From contig CAMBNY010000003.1 in assembly GCA_945869165.1 (NCBI GenBank), forward strand, positions 38,637 to 102,636: a stretch of 64,000 nt of DNA. The letters are read 5' to 3'. Below are positions 27,242 to 36,589 of this stretch, in pieces. The stretch's first letter is position 1. Every line of letters starts with the position of its first letter. The position numbers and the translations under genes were made by a program. The notes under the pieces are model-generated. The model did not search any database and had not been told where the DNA came from. It saw only the letters and a program-made list of their open reading frames with translations. The DNA comes from Comamonas sp. lk. Its GTDB lineage: Bacteria > Pseudomonadota > Gammaproteobacteria > Burkholderiales > Burkholderiaceae_C.

Positions 27242-28231
27242 TTAATCCGCAGGCACCGCCACCGGGCTGCGCGTACAGACGAAAACACCGGCCATGACCA
27301 GCACCGTACCGCCCAGCACCCACGCCGTCAAGGGCTCGTCCAAGAATACCGCGGCCATCATCAAAGTGGACATCGGCCCGACCATACCCACCTGCGCTGC
27401 CAGGCCCGCACCCAAGCGTTCGATGCCCAACATCACCAGCACCACCGGCACCACGGTACACACCGAGGCATTGATCACCGACAGCGTCCAGACCTGAGGC
27501 GCAAGATCCGATAAACCGGCGACCGGCCGCAAAACCAAAAACTGCGCGATACAAAAAACACAGGCCACCGCGCTGGCCCAGCCGACCAAACGCAAAGCAC
27601 CCAAACGCCGCACTAGCTCACCGCTATAAGACAAATACAGCGCATAACTGACGGCACTACCAAACACCAAAGCCGAGCCCAGCCAGACGCCCTCGCCCGA
27701 CAAATGCGCTTCGTGGCCAAAGACCAGCAACACGCCGCCATAACTGATGGCCAGGCCCAGCCACTGGTAGGGGCTTATCGCGCGCCGGTACAGAAGTGCC
27801 CCCAGCAAGACTACCAGTGTGGGGTTGAGGTACAGAATCAGGCGCTCAAAAGAGGCGCTGATATAGGCAAGGCCTGCGAAGTCCAGAAAGCTGGCAAGGT
27901 AATAGCCGGTAAAACCCAGCCACATAATGCCCAAGCGGTCGCGCCATTGCAGCGCCTCGGGCGTGACGCCCTTACGCGTGCGCCCTGCCCACCAAGCCAT
28001 CAAGATAAAAAACGGCAAGGCCATGGCCATACGCAGCATCAACAGGGTGACGGCATCAGCCCCATGGCGATAAGCCAGTTTGACGATGATGGCCTTGCCG
28101 CTAAAGGCCACCGCGCCCAGCAGCGCCAGGGTCAGACCGCTGGCCAGGCGGGGCGATGGCGCGCTGGGCAGCGCGAGGTCAGAACTTACAGAAGTGGGCA
28201 AACAAGGGCTTTCAAGGTCACAAGCGGGCAT
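27242..28231 (-). CDS. EamA/DMT-family transporter (second)
   Basis: This is a two-repeat, ten-segment DMT transporter of 329 residues. Examples are GLTLALLGAVAFSGKAIIVK in repeat one and SALVFGSAVSYALYLSYSGE in repeat two, with a final ITS-like PLTAWVLGGTVLVMAG. I place the start at the ATG at 28231 (MPACDLESP), with AAAGG nearby; the frame extends to a TTG at 28297, inside the regulatory palindrome. It is divergent from the marR gene and shares a 22-bp palindrome with it, so it may be part of the same regulon. The substrate is unknown. Confidence 0.88.
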   Translation of the reverse strand: MPACDLESPCLPTSVSSDLALPSAPSPRLASGLTLALLGAVAFSGKAIIVKLAYRHGADAVTLLMLRMAMALPFFILMAWWAGRTRKGVTPEALQWRDRLGIMWLGFTGYYLASFLDFAGLAYISASFERLILYLNPTLVVLLGALLYRRAISPYQWLGLAISYGGVLLVFGHEAHLSGEGVWLGSALVFGSAVSYALYLSYSGELVRRLGALRLVGWASAVACVFCIAQFLVLRPVAGLSDLAPQVWTLSVINASVCTVVPVVLVMLGIERLGAGLAAQVGMVGPMSTLMMAAVFLDEPLTAWVLGGTVLVMAGVFVCTRSPVAVPAD

Positions 28232-28268
28232 TGTCGCCTTTCGCGGCGGACGCAATAAGCTTGCACCT

Positions 28269-28297
28269 GGATTAGGTTTATTTCCATGCCATGTCAA
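28269..28297 (-). promoter_or_regulatory. Candidate promoter of the EamA gene
   Basis: On the minus strand a perfect TTGACA -35 (28297-28292) is followed 17 nt later by TAATCC (28274-28269), a weak -10. The -35 overlaps the edge of the MarR-type palindrome, which fits repression by occlusion. Confidence 0.5.
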
Positions 28298-28317
28298 TCA
28301 TTGCCTATGCAATGATT
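28296..28317. promoter_or_regulatory. Perfect 22-bp palindrome, likely MarR operator
   Basis: AATCATTGC (28296-28304) and GCAATGATT (28309-28317) are perfect complements around a 4-nt centre. The inner TTGC-N4-GCAA core is the kind of site bound by many MarR dimers. It ends 14 bp before the marR start codon and overlaps the -35 of the divergent EamA gene. Confidence 0.7.
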
Positions 28318-28331
28318 ACAATCGAAATCTC

Positions 28332-28889
28332 ATGGAAAACCCTAGGCCCACCGACCCCTGCAACGCACAAAGCGACCCGCCCGCCTTGGTCAGCCACAGT
28401 TTCTACCAATCCGACAACTACCAGCCCGAAGACAGCGTGGGCTACATGATGCGGCGCATCCTGGTCAGTCTGGCGCAAAATATTGAAACCGAATTGGCAG
28501 GCTCGGCACTGACCAATGCCCAGTGGCTGCCCATCATGAAGTTGTATCTGGGCCACAGCTCGACGGCAGCAGAGTTAGCGCGCGACTGCCATCTCGATGC
28601 CGGAGCCATGACCCGCATGCTCGACCGTCTGGAGGCCAAAGGCCTGTGCAGCCGCAGCCGCTCCGAGCGCGACCGCCGCCTGGTGCATATCGCCCTGACC
28701 GAAAGCGGCCAACGTGCTGCCCAAACCCTGCCCGGGGTACTCAGCGCGGTGCTCAACAGGCATCTGGCGGGGATGAGCCCCGAAGAATTTGCCACCCTCA
28801 AAGTCTTGCTCCAAAAAATGTTGGGCAATGCGCAAACCCTCCAAAGCAAACCATGGCCCTTGCCCGAGGCAAGTGCAACGGGCCCGTAA
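28332..28889 (+). CDS. MarR-family transcriptional regulator
   Basis: The 185-residue protein has a winged-helix core. Its recognition region is LARDCHLDAGAMTRMLDRLE and its wing is RSERDRRLVHIALTESG, the hallmark DxRxx-type wing of MarR. The N-terminal helix LVSLAQNIETEL forms the dimer interface. MarR proteins usually repress a neighbouring efflux operon and release DNA on binding a phenolic or lipophilic ligand. Here the gene opens an operon with an OMF-EmrA-EmrB pump, 10 bp upstream of the OMF gene. A strong palindrome overlaps its promoter, suggesting autoregulation. Confidence 0.93.
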   Translation: MENPRPTDPCNAQSDPPALVSHSFYQSDNYQPEDSVGYMMRRILVSLAQNIETELAGSALTNAQWLPIMKLYLGHSSTAAELARDCHLDAGAMTRMLDRLEAKGLCSRSRSERDRRLVHIALTESGQRAAQTLPGVLSAVLNRHLAGMSPEEFATLKVLLQKMLGNAQTLQSKPWPLPEASATGP

Positions 28890-28899
28890 ACCACCGAAC

Positions 28900-30426
28900 A
28901 TGACACCACGCCACGCCAGCCCACCCATCACACCGGTACCAGAGCGCGGGCCATGGCCTGTGCGCCTCTTGGGTCTTTCACTCGTCTTGGCAGTAAGCGC
29001 ATGCGCCGATTTTTCGGGCATTTTGCCGGCCGCGCGCACCTTGGTGCCCGAGTCATTAGGCCTGCGCGCCGTGCCACTGCCCGCACGAAAAAAGCTGGTC
29101 GCGGCCCGTGTTACGCCGACTCGCAGTGAAAGTGGCTTTGACGAACTTTGGTGGCAAAGCTTCAACGACCCGCAGTTAGATGCGCTGGTTACTCAGGCTC
29201 TGCAGGCCTCTCCCAATTTGCGAGCGGCCCAAGCGCGCATCGTCCGCGCCGAAGCGGTCAGCGAAGGATTAGGCGCCAATGAAAAAGTCCAGGCCGTCGG
29301 CGCCTTCGACGCCAGTCAACAACGCTTTAGCGCCGTCGGCATGTACCCGCCGCCCCTCGCCGGCGGCAATGTCCAGTTGGCCAATGCCCAGATCAATCTT
29401 TCCTACGAATGGGACTTGTTTGGCCGAAACCGTGCGGCGCTCGATGCCTCTATCGGTGCCACGCAAGCAGCGATCGCCGACGCACAACAGGCGCGCTTGT
29501 TATTGTCCACGCAGGTGACCCGAACCTACCTCGCCATGTTGCGCCTGCAGGCACAACGCGCCTTACAACAGAGTTATCTGGCCCAGCGGGAACAAGCCAA
29601 CGCGATTGCGCGCGCCCGCAAAGACGCGGGCATGGACAGTGAGCTCGAATTTCGGTCCACCCCTCTGAATGCCAGCATGCCCGAAATTCGGCAGCAAATC
29701 GAGGCACTGGGCGAACAGGTCGCCCTGGCGCGCAACAGCCTGGCCGCTTTGGTCGGTAAAACCAGCCTGGATATGGCATGGACAGACGACGCGCTGCAAG
29801 CGTTGACTGCGGCGCCACAGCAAGACAGCCTACCCATGGATTTGCTGGGACGGCGTCCAGACATCGTTGCCGCGCGGTGGCGGGTAGAAGCAGCCACAGC
29901 CGACATGGCCTATGCAAAAGCCCTGTTCTACCCCAATATCAACCTGACCGCCTTTGTCGGCCTCAATAGCGTGGGCTGGAGCAATATTGCCAATGCCGGT
30001 AGCGAACAATGGGGCCTGGGACCGGCGCTGCGTCTGCCGTTATTCGACACCGGCCGCTTGCGGGCCAATCTGCTCGGCAAATCGGCCGAACTCGATGCTG
30101 CGGTGGAAAGCTATAACGCGCTCGTACTGGAGGCCGTGCGCGATGTCAATGAACAACTCACGAGCTTGCGCTATATCGCCGCACAAGAAAGGGAACAAAA
30201 GCTCGCGCAAGCCAACGCGCAAGCCTTGCTGGAGATTGCGCAGCAACGCTATGCCTCGGGACTGAGCACCCGCGCTGGGGTACTTAACGCCCAAAGTGCG
30301 CTGGTACCGCACCAGCGGCAAGCTATTGAACTGCACGCACGCGCCTTGGACATCCAGGCGCAATTGATGCGGGCATTGGGGGGCGGCTACCTGCAGGAGA
30401 GCGCGCCACCGGACACCGCCAACTAA
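28900..30426 (+). CDS. Efflux outer-membrane factor lipoprotein (NodT/OprM family)
   Basis: At 508 residues this is a TolC-like channel of the NodT family. The leader ends in the lipobox VSAC (LGLSLVLAVSAC), so the mature protein should be an outer-membrane lipoprotein. Family blocks are ELWWQSFNDPQLDALVTQAL, YEWDLFGRNRAALDAS, LLGRRPDIVAARWRVEAA and ALFYPNINLTAFVGLNS. I chose the ATG at 28900 because it gives the complete leader. It provides the exit duct for the EmrA/EmrB-type genes that follow at a 19-bp spacing. Confidence 0.94.
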   Translation: MTPRHASPPITPVPERGPWPVRLLGLSLVLAVSACADFSGILPAARTLVPESLGLRAVPLPARKKLVAARVTPTRSESGFDELWWQSFNDPQLDALVTQALQASPNLRAAQARIVRAEAVSEGLGANEKVQAVGAFDASQQRFSAVGMYPPPLAGGNVQLANAQINLSYEWDLFGRNRAALDASIGATQAAIADAQQARLLLSTQVTRTYLAMLRLQAQRALQQSYLAQREQANAIARARKDAGMDSELEFRSTPLNASMPEIRQQIEALGEQVALARNSLAALVGKTSLDMAWTDDALQALTAAPQQDSLPMDLLGRRPDIVAARWRVEAATADMAYAKALFYPNINLTAFVGLNSVGWSNIANAGSEQWGLGPALRLPLFDTGRLRANLLGKSAELDAAVESYNALVLEAVRDVNEQLTSLRYIAAQEREQKLAQANAQALLEIAQQRYASGLSTRAGVLNAQSALVPHQRQAIELHARALDIQAQLMRALGGGYLQESAPPDTAN

Positions 30427-30445
30427 GCTTTCACGAGACCCTTTT

Positions 30446-31858
30446 ATGCGCCCAGATTCCACCCCATCACCTTCTTCCAACACGCCCACCACCGAGCGGG
30501 CTGAGCCCCGCTTTTCGCCCGACACCCCACCCACGTCCAGCGACGAGCCCACACCGTTGACCGCTCCCGCGCAGGCCGCCGCGAGCGCCCCAGCCGCGCC
30601 AAGCAGCGCAGGCGCCATGCCAGCGCCTGCCCCGGCAGCAGGCGGCGGACGACAAAAAGCCTTGACCGTGGTCAGTCTGGTGGTCTTGTTGGGCCTGTCC
30701 TATGGCGGCTACGAGTGGTACAGCGGCCGCAATCAGGAATCCACCGATAACGCCTATGTCCAAGGCAATGTGATTCAGATCACGCCGCAAATCGGCGGTA
30801 CGGTCACCGCCATCTTGGCCGATGACACTGACTTTGTGAAGGCCGGTCAGCCTCTAATCAAACTCGACGCCACCGATGCGAAGATGAGCTTGGACCTGGC
30901 CGAAGCCAATCTGGCCCAGGCGGTGCGTCAAGTCCGCAGTCTGTATGCCAACAACATTACGCTGGAAGCGCAAATTGCGGTGCGCGACAGCGACGTGCAA
31001 AAAGCCCGAAACGAAATCATCCGTCTAAGCGATGACCTTGCTAGGCGCCAGTCGCTGGTAGGCATTGGCGCTGTCTCTGGCGAAGAACTATCGCATACCA
31101 AGGCCCAGTTGACGCAGGCGCAGAACGCTTTGGCGGCGGCCAAATCGGCCACCTTGGCAGCGCGTGATCAATTGCAAAGTGCGAAAACGCTGACCGATAA
31201 CACACAGGTGCAAAACCATCCCGGCGTAGTCGCCGCTGCGGCCAAAGTACGCGAGGCTTTTCTCACCTTGCACCGCGCCACACTGCCGGCCCCAGTTGAC
31301 GGCTATGTGGCCCGACGCTCGGTCCAATTGGGCCAGCGCGTAGCCGCCGGGGCGCCCCTGATGTCCGTGGTCGCGCTGGGCGCGCCTTGGGTGGACGCTA
31401 ATTTCAAAGAAGTCCAACTACGCACCATCCGCATCGGCCAACCCGCCACCCTCACGGCCGACGTGTACGGCAAGAAAGTGCAATACCAAGGCAAGGTAGT
31501 CGGCCTAGGCGCTGGCACTGGGGCCGCCTTTTCCTTGTTGCCAGCGCAAAACGCTACCGGCAACTGGATCAAGGTCGTGCAACGGGTACCTGTGCGCATC
31601 AGCTTGGACCCGGCACAGGTCAGCGCCCATCCGCTGCGCATTGGCTTGTCCATGGAAGTAAGCGTGGATGTCCGCTCGCAAGACGGAAAATCCTTGGCTG
31701 AAGGCGGCCAGGCCGCTTCTGCCGTGCAAACCGATGTCTACGAAGTCTTAGACGGGAAAGCGACCGCCGAGATCCAGCGCGTGATTGCCAACAACTTGGG
31801 AGGCGCTATGGCGGCGCCACTCCAACCAGCACCTGCAGCCATCGGCAACAAGTCCTAA
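30446..31858 (+). CDS. EmrA-type membrane fusion protein (HlyD family)
   Basis: The 470-residue protein has a Pro/Ser-rich cytoplasmic N-terminus of about 70 residues and one membrane anchor (LTVVSLVVLLGLSYGGYEWY). The periplasmic part has the biotinyl-lipoyl-like first half STDNAYVQGNVIQITPQIGG, long alpha-hairpin helices, and the second half APVDGYVARRSVQLGQRV. A beta-barrel domain with GAPWVDANFKEVQL follows. It should link the inner-membrane EmrB-type transporter to the outer-membrane channel. The N-terminal extension is longer than in E. coli EmrA (390 residues in total) and of low complexity. Confidence 0.94.
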   Translation: MRPDSTPSPSSNTPTTERAEPRFSPDTPPTSSDEPTPLTAPAQAAASAPAAPSSAGAMPAPAPAAGGGRQKALTVVSLVVLLGLSYGGYEWYSGRNQESTDNAYVQGNVIQITPQIGGTVTAILADDTDFVKAGQPLIKLDATDAKMSLDLAEANLAQAVRQVRSLYANNITLEAQIAVRDSDVQKARNEIIRLSDDLARRQSLVGIGAVSGEELSHTKAQLTQAQNALAAAKSATLAARDQLQSAKTLTDNTQVQNHPGVVAAAAKVREAFLTLHRATLPAPVDGYVARRSVQLGQRVAAGAPLMSVVALGAPWVDANFKEVQLRTIRIGQPATLTADVYGKKVQYQGKVVGLGAGTGAAFSLLPAQNATGNWIKVVQRVPVRISLDPAQVSAHPLRIGLSMEVSVDVRSQDGKSLAEGGQAASAVQTDVYEVLDGKATAEIQRVIANNLGGAMAAPLQPAPAAIGNKS

Positions 31859-31865
31859 ATCCGCT

Positions 31866-33446
31866 ATGGCTAGCTCCCCGCCACCCATGACACTTGCTCC
31901 GCTGACAGGCGCGGCCCGCGTGTGGGGCACGATTGCGCTATCTGCGGCAACGTTTATGAATGTGCTGGACTCGTCCATTGCCAATGTGTCGCTACCCGCC
32001 ATTGCCGGCGATTTGGGCGTCAGCCCTAACCAGGGCGCGTGGGTGGTCACCAGCTTTGGCGTGGCCAATGCGATTGCGGTGCCTTTGACTGGCTGGCTAT
32101 CGCAGCGCTTCGGGCAAGTGCGTTTATTTACCTTGAGCGTTTTGCTGTTTGTGCTGGCCTCGTGGTTGTGCGCACTGGCGCCCAATATGCCGACGCTGAT
32201 CGCGATGCGCGCCTTCCAGGGTTTTGTAGCCGGACCCATGATGCCCTTGGCCCAGACCCTGCTGCTGTCAAGCTACCCGCCAGCACTGGCGGGTATTGCC
32301 ATGGCCATGTGGGCTATGACTACGCTGGTGGCGCCCGTCATGGGCCCCTTGCTGGGTGGCTGGATCACCGACAACGCGCATTGGGGGTGGATTTTTTATA
32401 TCAATATTCCCGTCGGCCTGGCGGCAGCATTTATTACGTGGACCATTTATAAAAAGCGTGAATCGCAGCGGCAAAAACTACCGATCGACACCGTGGGCCT
32501 GACATTACTCGTGTTAGCGGTGAGCGCTTTGCAAATCATGCTGGACCGGGGCAAAGAAGTCGATTGGTTCCACTCCAGCGAAATCGTCGTGTTGGGCTTG
32601 GTTGCAGCCATTTGCGGCGCATTTTTTATCGCCTGGGAATTGACGGATAAGCACCCTGTTGTGGATTTGCGTCTGCTGAAAATGCGCAATTTCCGCTGGG
32701 CCTCTATCTGCCTTGCCATTGCCTATAGTTTGTTTATCGGCAACTTGGTGTTGTTTCCACTATGGCTGCAACAGTTCATGGGCTACACCTCGACCCAGGC
32801 GGGCATGATGCTCGCACCCGTGGGCTTGTTTGCCATCTTGCTCTCGCCTATCGTGGGCAAGAACGTGCAAAAATTTGACCCACGCAAACTCGCGACTTTC
32901 TCGTTTGTCATGTTCTCCCTGGTGCTGTGGATGCGATCGCAATTTAGCACCCAGGCCGACTTCATGACCATCATGCTGCCCACCATCATCCAGGGCATTG
33001 CGGTCGCGTTTTTCTTTATTCCCCTGTCCACGCTGACGCTCAACGGCATTACACCAGCCCAAATGCCATCGGCCTCAGGTCTTTCCAACTTCATGCGGAT
33101 TTTGGGCGGCTCCTTTGGCACCTCGGTCACTATTACTTTGTGGCAAGACCGCACCGCCATGCACCACGCCGAACTGGCAGAAACCATTAACCTAGGCAGC
33201 CAGGCCACCACCAGCGCGATCAGCAATTTTGCGGCCGCTGGCATGAGCCAGGAACAAGGGCTGGCCAGCATCAACCGACTCATTGATCAGCAGGCCGCGA
33301 CCATGGCGGCAGACGATATTTTCCTGGCCTCCGCGTTTATCTTTTTATTGCTGATACCGATTATTTGGTTGGCCAAACCCATGCAGCCACCGCCACAAGG
33401 TGCGCCGTCGGCCAAAACACCCGCCGATGCGGCGGGCGCACATTAA
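31866..33446 (+). CDS. EmrB-type MFS multidrug transporter (DHA2 family)
   Basis: This 526-residue, 14-segment proton-driven exporter has the DHA2 motifs. TM1 holds FMNVLDSSIANVSLPAIAGD (motif D1) and the loop after TM2 holds LTGWLSQRFGQVRLF (motif A). WAMTTLVAPVMGPLLGGWIT in TM5 is motif C of antiporters. It starts 7 bp after the emrA-like stop. Together with the OMF and the EmrA-type protein it forms a tripartite pump across both membranes, placed under the MarR regulator. The drug range is not predictable. Confidence 0.95.
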   Translation: MASSPPPMTLAPLTGAARVWGTIALSAATFMNVLDSSIANVSLPAIAGDLGVSPNQGAWVVTSFGVANAIAVPLTGWLSQRFGQVRLFTLSVLLFVLASWLCALAPNMPTLIAMRAFQGFVAGPMMPLAQTLLLSSYPPALAGIAMAMWAMTTLVAPVMGPLLGGWITDNAHWGWIFYINIPVGLAAAFITWTIYKKRESQRQKLPIDTVGLTLLVLAVSALQIMLDRGKEVDWFHSSEIVVLGLVAAICGAFFIAWELTDKHPVVDLRLLKMRNFRWASICLAIAYSLFIGNLVLFPLWLQQFMGYTSTQAGMMLAPVGLFAILLSPIVGKNVQKFDPRKLATFSFVMFSLVLWMRSQFSTQADFMTIMLPTIIQGIAVAFFFIPLSTLTLNGITPAQMPSASGLSNFMRILGGSFGTSVTITLWQDRTAMHHAELAETINLGSQATTSAISNFAAAGMSQEQGLASINRLIDQQAATMAADDIFLASAFIFLLLIPIIWLAKPMQPPPQGAPSAKTPADAAGAH

Positions 33447-33519
33447 GCCCTCGGACAACTTAACAGGAGCTAATTCTTGCGCAGCAGGTATCCGCTGGGC
33501 GAACCGCCACGACGCGACC

Positions 33520-34197
33520 TCAGGCCGTCAGAGCGGGCAGGCGACCGGTGTAAAGCGCCCAGCCTAGCCAAGTCACAGCGGCAAACAGCACCAGGCCGAT
33601 CAACACGTGCGACGAACGGATCGCTTGTTCTGGGTTGGCGCGCTTGCGGCCAGTCCACATGGCACGCACCAAGTTTTCGCGGTGTTTGAATCCGGTGGCG
33701 ACCACGGCCAGCACATGCAAGGCAATCAAGATAAGCAAAGCGTGGCTCAGCACTTCATGGGCTTCGCCCGCCATATCGGGTGCCCCCACCTGGTAAGCCC
33801 ACCAGCCACTTAACACCGCCGACAGCATCAAGGCCAATAGGCCCAGCACCGCCCAGCCGCCGGCCGGGTTGTGGCCCAGGTAGCGCCGTGGGGCCGCTAA
33901 GGTGCTGCCGGGCAAATAAGCCTGCAAATAGCGCAGCGCCGCTGCCGGGCTGCGCACAAACTCGCTAAACAGTGCGTAGCGGCTGCCCGCCACGCCCCAC
34001 ACAACACGCCAAAGCACCAAAGCCCCGGCGCAATACCCCAGTGTTAAGTGCAAGAGCTGGGTGCGCTCACTCTCGGCAGTAAGCCAGGCACCGGCAAAAC
34101 ACAGCACCAAGAACCAATGAAATACCCGTGTCGGCAAGTCCCAAATTTTTTGCTCTGCCAAAGCGGTTTGTTCGGGCAGGGTGTCGGGCGTGCTCAT
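33520..34197 (-). CDS. Cytochrome b561-type membrane protein of the SHP/DHC cluster
   Basis: The 225-residue integral membrane protein has four to five hydrophobic segments with the histidines expected for two b hemes. They lie in PTRVFHWFLVL, LLHLTLGYCAGALVLWRVVWG, AHEVLSHALLILIALHVLAV and GFKHRENLVRAMWTG. Family members pass electrons from the quinone pool to periplasmic cytochromes. Its ATG overlaps the TGA of the diheme cytochrome gene (ATGA), so the pair is coupled. The RENLVRAMWTGRK segment is conserved in the cytochrome b partner of DHC. Confidence 0.92.
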   Translation of the reverse strand: MSTPDTLPEQTALAEQKIWDLPTRVFHWFLVLCFAGAWLTAESERTQLLHLTLGYCAGALVLWRVVWGVAGSRYALFSEFVRSPAAALRYLQAYLPGSTLAAPRRYLGHNPAGGWAVLGLLALMLSAVLSGWWAYQVGAPDMAGEAHEVLSHALLILIALHVLAVVATGFKHRENLVRAMWTGRKRANPEQAIRSSHVLIGLVLFAAVTWLGWALYTGRLPALTA

Positions 34198-34676
34198 GAG
34201 GGAATCCGCACGCGGTCTTCATCAAAATCACCTTTGTCCGCACCACCGTGACAAGCGCCGCAATTGGCTGGGCTTTTGATGCTGGCGCGCTTCCACACTT
34301 TGCTGCTGACCTCGTCATGCTGACGCACAAACCAGTTGCTTTTGCTGATGCGGAATTCCGGGCTAGCGCTGGCGTACTGGCTGCCTTTGGCGGCATGGCC
34401 GATGAGCCAGGCGCTAATGCTCTGGCGCGATTTGTCGTCGATAGACGCATCGACGCCGAAATGTTTATCCAGCCCGCCCATGATGCCGCGCCAGTTGGCC
34501 TCTCCGGTCAGACCCGGCGCGAAGCCGATGTGGCAGCTGGTGCACTCGGTGTTAAAGACTGCGGGTGCGCCCTTCAGGCCCGCGCTGCTTTGGGCCATCG
34601 CAGTGAATGAGGCCAAGCCCAGCAAGGCCGCCAGGGCGACAGTCTGCAAGCAGGATAGGTAGCGGTTTTTAGCCAT
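34194..34676 (-). CDS. Periplasmic diheme cytochrome c (DHC)
   Basis: The 160-residue precursor has a signal peptide ending AMA-Q (about residue 28) and two heme-binding motifs, CTSCH (45-49) and CGACH (139-143). The NWRGIMGGLDKHFGVDASID block and SKVWKRASIKSPANCGACHG match the DHC family. In Rhodobacter and Shewanella, DHC is the redox partner of the oxygen-binding cytochrome SHP and is encoded beside it with a cytochrome b. That three-gene order is present here. Confidence 0.92.
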   Translation of the reverse strand: MAKNRYLSCLQTVALAALLGLASFTAMAQSSAGLKGAPAVFNTECTSCHIGFAPGLTGEANWRGIMGGLDKHFGVDASIDDKSRQSISAWLIGHAAKGSQYASASPEFRISKSNWFVRQHDEVSSKVWKRASIKSPANCGACHGGADKGDFDEDRVRIPS

Positions 34677-34694
34677 AGAGATCCAATTAAAAAG

Positions 34695-35108
34695 TTATTT
34701 CAGGGTAATGAGCCAGGCCAGCACATCGGCCTTTTCGGCGGCGCTGCACTCGCGCGCCAACACGTCTTTGCAATTGCGGCGAAACCACTTATCCGCCTTC
34801 GCCAGATCGCTAAAGCGCTGGGGGTTGATGGCAGGCGCCAGGGGTTCGATCACTTTGTGGGTAATCGCATGCTCGCCCTTGCCGGTGGGCAGCGCGCCGT
34901 GGCAAGACGCGCATTTCCATTCGTTGCCGTGGGTGCTGTTAAAAAAACTTTGGCCGCGTGCAACGTCGCCTGCGGCCACACCGGACGCCTTGGCCTGGGC
35001 CTTGTAGGTTTCTAATAAATTGGCTGGGCTGTCGGCGAGCGCCAAGCCCGCTGACAAGGTGAGCACCAGCGCCATCCCCAGACGCCGGGCCATCAAGAAA
35101 CTATCCAC
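34695..35108 (-). CDS. SHP-type monoheme cytochrome c (DUF1924)
   Basis: The protein of up to 137 residues has a signal peptide (ending LALA-D) and one heme motif, CASCH (66-70). Family blocks are GQSFFNSTHGNEWKCASCHG, the KVIEPLAPAINPQRF stretch and DKWFRRNCKDVLARECSAAEKADVLAWL. SHP is known as a high-spin cytochrome with an Asn sixth ligand and a nearby disulfide; Asn112 with Cys113/Cys121 could serve here. GTG at 35108 has GAGAGG upstream; ATG at 35093 would give a standard short leader, so the start is open. It is first in the SHP-DHC-cytochrome b operon. Confidence 0.88.
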   Translation of the reverse strand: MDSFLMARRLGMALVLTLSAGLALADSPANLLETYKAQAKASGVAAGDVARGQSFFNSTHGNEWKCASCHGALPTGKGEHAITHKVIEPLAPAINPQRFSDLAKADKWFRRNCKDVLARECSAAEKADVLAWLITLK

Positions 35109-35210
35109 AAAAACCGCCTCTCACCGCAGTGCTAGTTAGGCACCCAGTCTAGGCAGTCTGCGCATGCGGCACATTGCGCGCCGTCAAAGTAATGTAAAGA
35201 TTCAAGCCGT

Positions 35211-35849
35211 TTAGTGCAGCGCCACGCCGGTCTTGGACTGCACAAATTCGCGCGTCACCCCCGGCGCCAACTCCACCACTTTCAGGCCCTGCGGCGTCAC
35301 GTCCATCACTGCCAGGTCGGTGATGATGCGGTCCACCACGCCCACGCCGGTCAATGGCAAAGTGCAGCGGGGCAAAATTTTTAGGTCTTCGCTGCCGTCT
35401 TTCTTTCTGGCCACATGCTCCATGAGCACGATGACACGCTTGACGCCCGCCACCAAATCCATAGCACCGCCCATGCCTTTGACCATCTTGCCCGGAATCA
35501 TCCAGTTGGCCAGGTCGCCGTGTTCGCTCACTTGCATGGCGCCCAAAATGCTCAGGTTGATCTTGCCGCCGCGGATCATGGCAAAGCTCTCGTGGCTACC
35601 AAAAATGCTGGAGCCTTTGATGGTGGTCACGGTTTGCTTGCCCGCATTGATCAGGTCGGCATCCACGGCGTCTTCGGTCGGAAAGGGGCCAATGCCCAGC
35701 ATGCCGTTTTCACTTTGCAGCCAGACTTCTTTGTCACTGGGGACAAAGTTGGCTACCAGCGTGGGGATGCCAATGCCCAGGTTCACATAAAAACCGTCTT
35801 CCAGTTCTTGCGCCGCGCGCGCGGCCATTTGGTCTTGTGTCCAGCTCAT
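35211..35849 (-). CDS. 3-oxoacid CoA-transferase subunit B
   Basis: The B subunit (212 residues) carries the catalytic glutamate in the SENGMLG motif (Glu47), which forms a covalent CoA thioester. The glycine loop [14 protein letters not shown] and the [17 protein letters not shown] block are family-typical. The heterodimer transfers CoA from succinyl-CoA to acetoacetate or a related 3-oxoacid, feeding ketone-body, PHB or aromatic breakdown. Its start follows the A-subunit stop by 2 nt. The exact acid (acetoacetate or 3-oxoadipate) cannot be fixed from sequence alone, but the closest resemblance is to ScoB/AtoA-like proteins. Confidence 0.93.
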   Translation of the reverse strand: MSWTQDQMAARAAQELEDGFYVNLGIGIPTLVANFVPSDKEVWLQSENGMLGIGPFPTEDAVDADLINAGKQTVTTIKGSSIFGSHESFAMIRGGKINLSILGAMQVSEHGDLANWMIPGKMVKGMGGAMDLVAGVKRVIVLMEHVARKKDGSEDLKILPRCTLPLTGVGVVDRIITDLAVMDVTPQGLKVVELAPGVTREFVQSKTGVALH

Positions 35850-35851
35850 GT

Positions 35852-36589
35852 TCAGGCTCCTGCTTTTTCAGTCTGCGCCGCGCGGTCCTGCGATGCTTCG
35901 GTAATAGTGCGTTTCTCGATACGTTTTTCCGGCGTGGCGTTGAGCACCAGGCGGTGCACATAAATACCTGCCAAATGCACATCGTCCGGAGCGATAGCGC
36001 CGGTCTCGACGATTTCTTCCACCTCCACCACCGTTATTTTTCCGGCCATGGCAACAGCCGGATTGAAGTTGCGCGCCGTTAGGCGGAACTGCAAATTACC
36101 CGACTTGTCGGCCCGGTGCGCTTTGACCAGCGATACGTCCGGCATCAAGGCACGCTCCATGACATAGGTTTCGCCATCAAATTCGCGCAATTCTTTGCCC
36201 TCGGCAACCATCGTGCCCACGCCGGTTTTCGTGAAAAAGGCGGGAATGCCCGCGCCGCCAGCGCGCAGCTTTTCGGTCAGCGTGCCTTGGGGCGTAAATT
36301 CCAGGGCCAGTTCACCGGCCAGGTACTGGCGCTCAAACTCTTTGTTCTCGCCCACATAACTGGAAATCATTTTTTTGATCTGCCGGGTTTCGAGCAACTT
36401 GCCCAGGCCAAAGCCATCGACACCGGCGTTATTGGAAATCGCCGTCAGGTTTTGCTTGCCGCTGTCGCGCACCGCATCAATCAAAGCCTCGGGAATGCCG
36501 CACAGGCCAAAACCACCCACCGCAATGAGCTGGCCGTCCTGCACGACGCCATCAAGCGCCGCTTTGGCGCTGGGGTAAATCTTATTCAC
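35852..36589 (-). CDS. 3-oxoacid CoA-transferase subunit A
   Basis: At 245 residues the A subunit has the CoA-binding motif [20 protein letters not shown] near the N-terminus. It also has [34 protein letters not shown] and [20 protein letters not shown]. It forms the heterodimer with the B subunit encoded 2 nt downstream. The final about 25 residues ([22 protein letters not shown]) are polar and look unstructured. The 208-bp gap upstream, toward slyX, shows no clear promoter. Confidence 0.94.
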   Translation of the reverse strand: MNKIYPSAKAALDGVVQDGQLIAVGGFGLCGIPEALIDAVRDSGKQNLTAISNNAGVDGFGLGKLLETRQIKKMISSYVGENKEFERQYLAGELALEFTPQGTLTEKLRAGGAGIPAFFTKTGVGTMVAEGKELREFDGETYVMERALMPDVSLVKAHRADKSGNLQFRLTARNFNPAVAMAGKITVVEVEEIVETGAIAPDDVHLAGIYVHRLVLNATPEKRIEKRTITEASQDRAAQTEKAGA

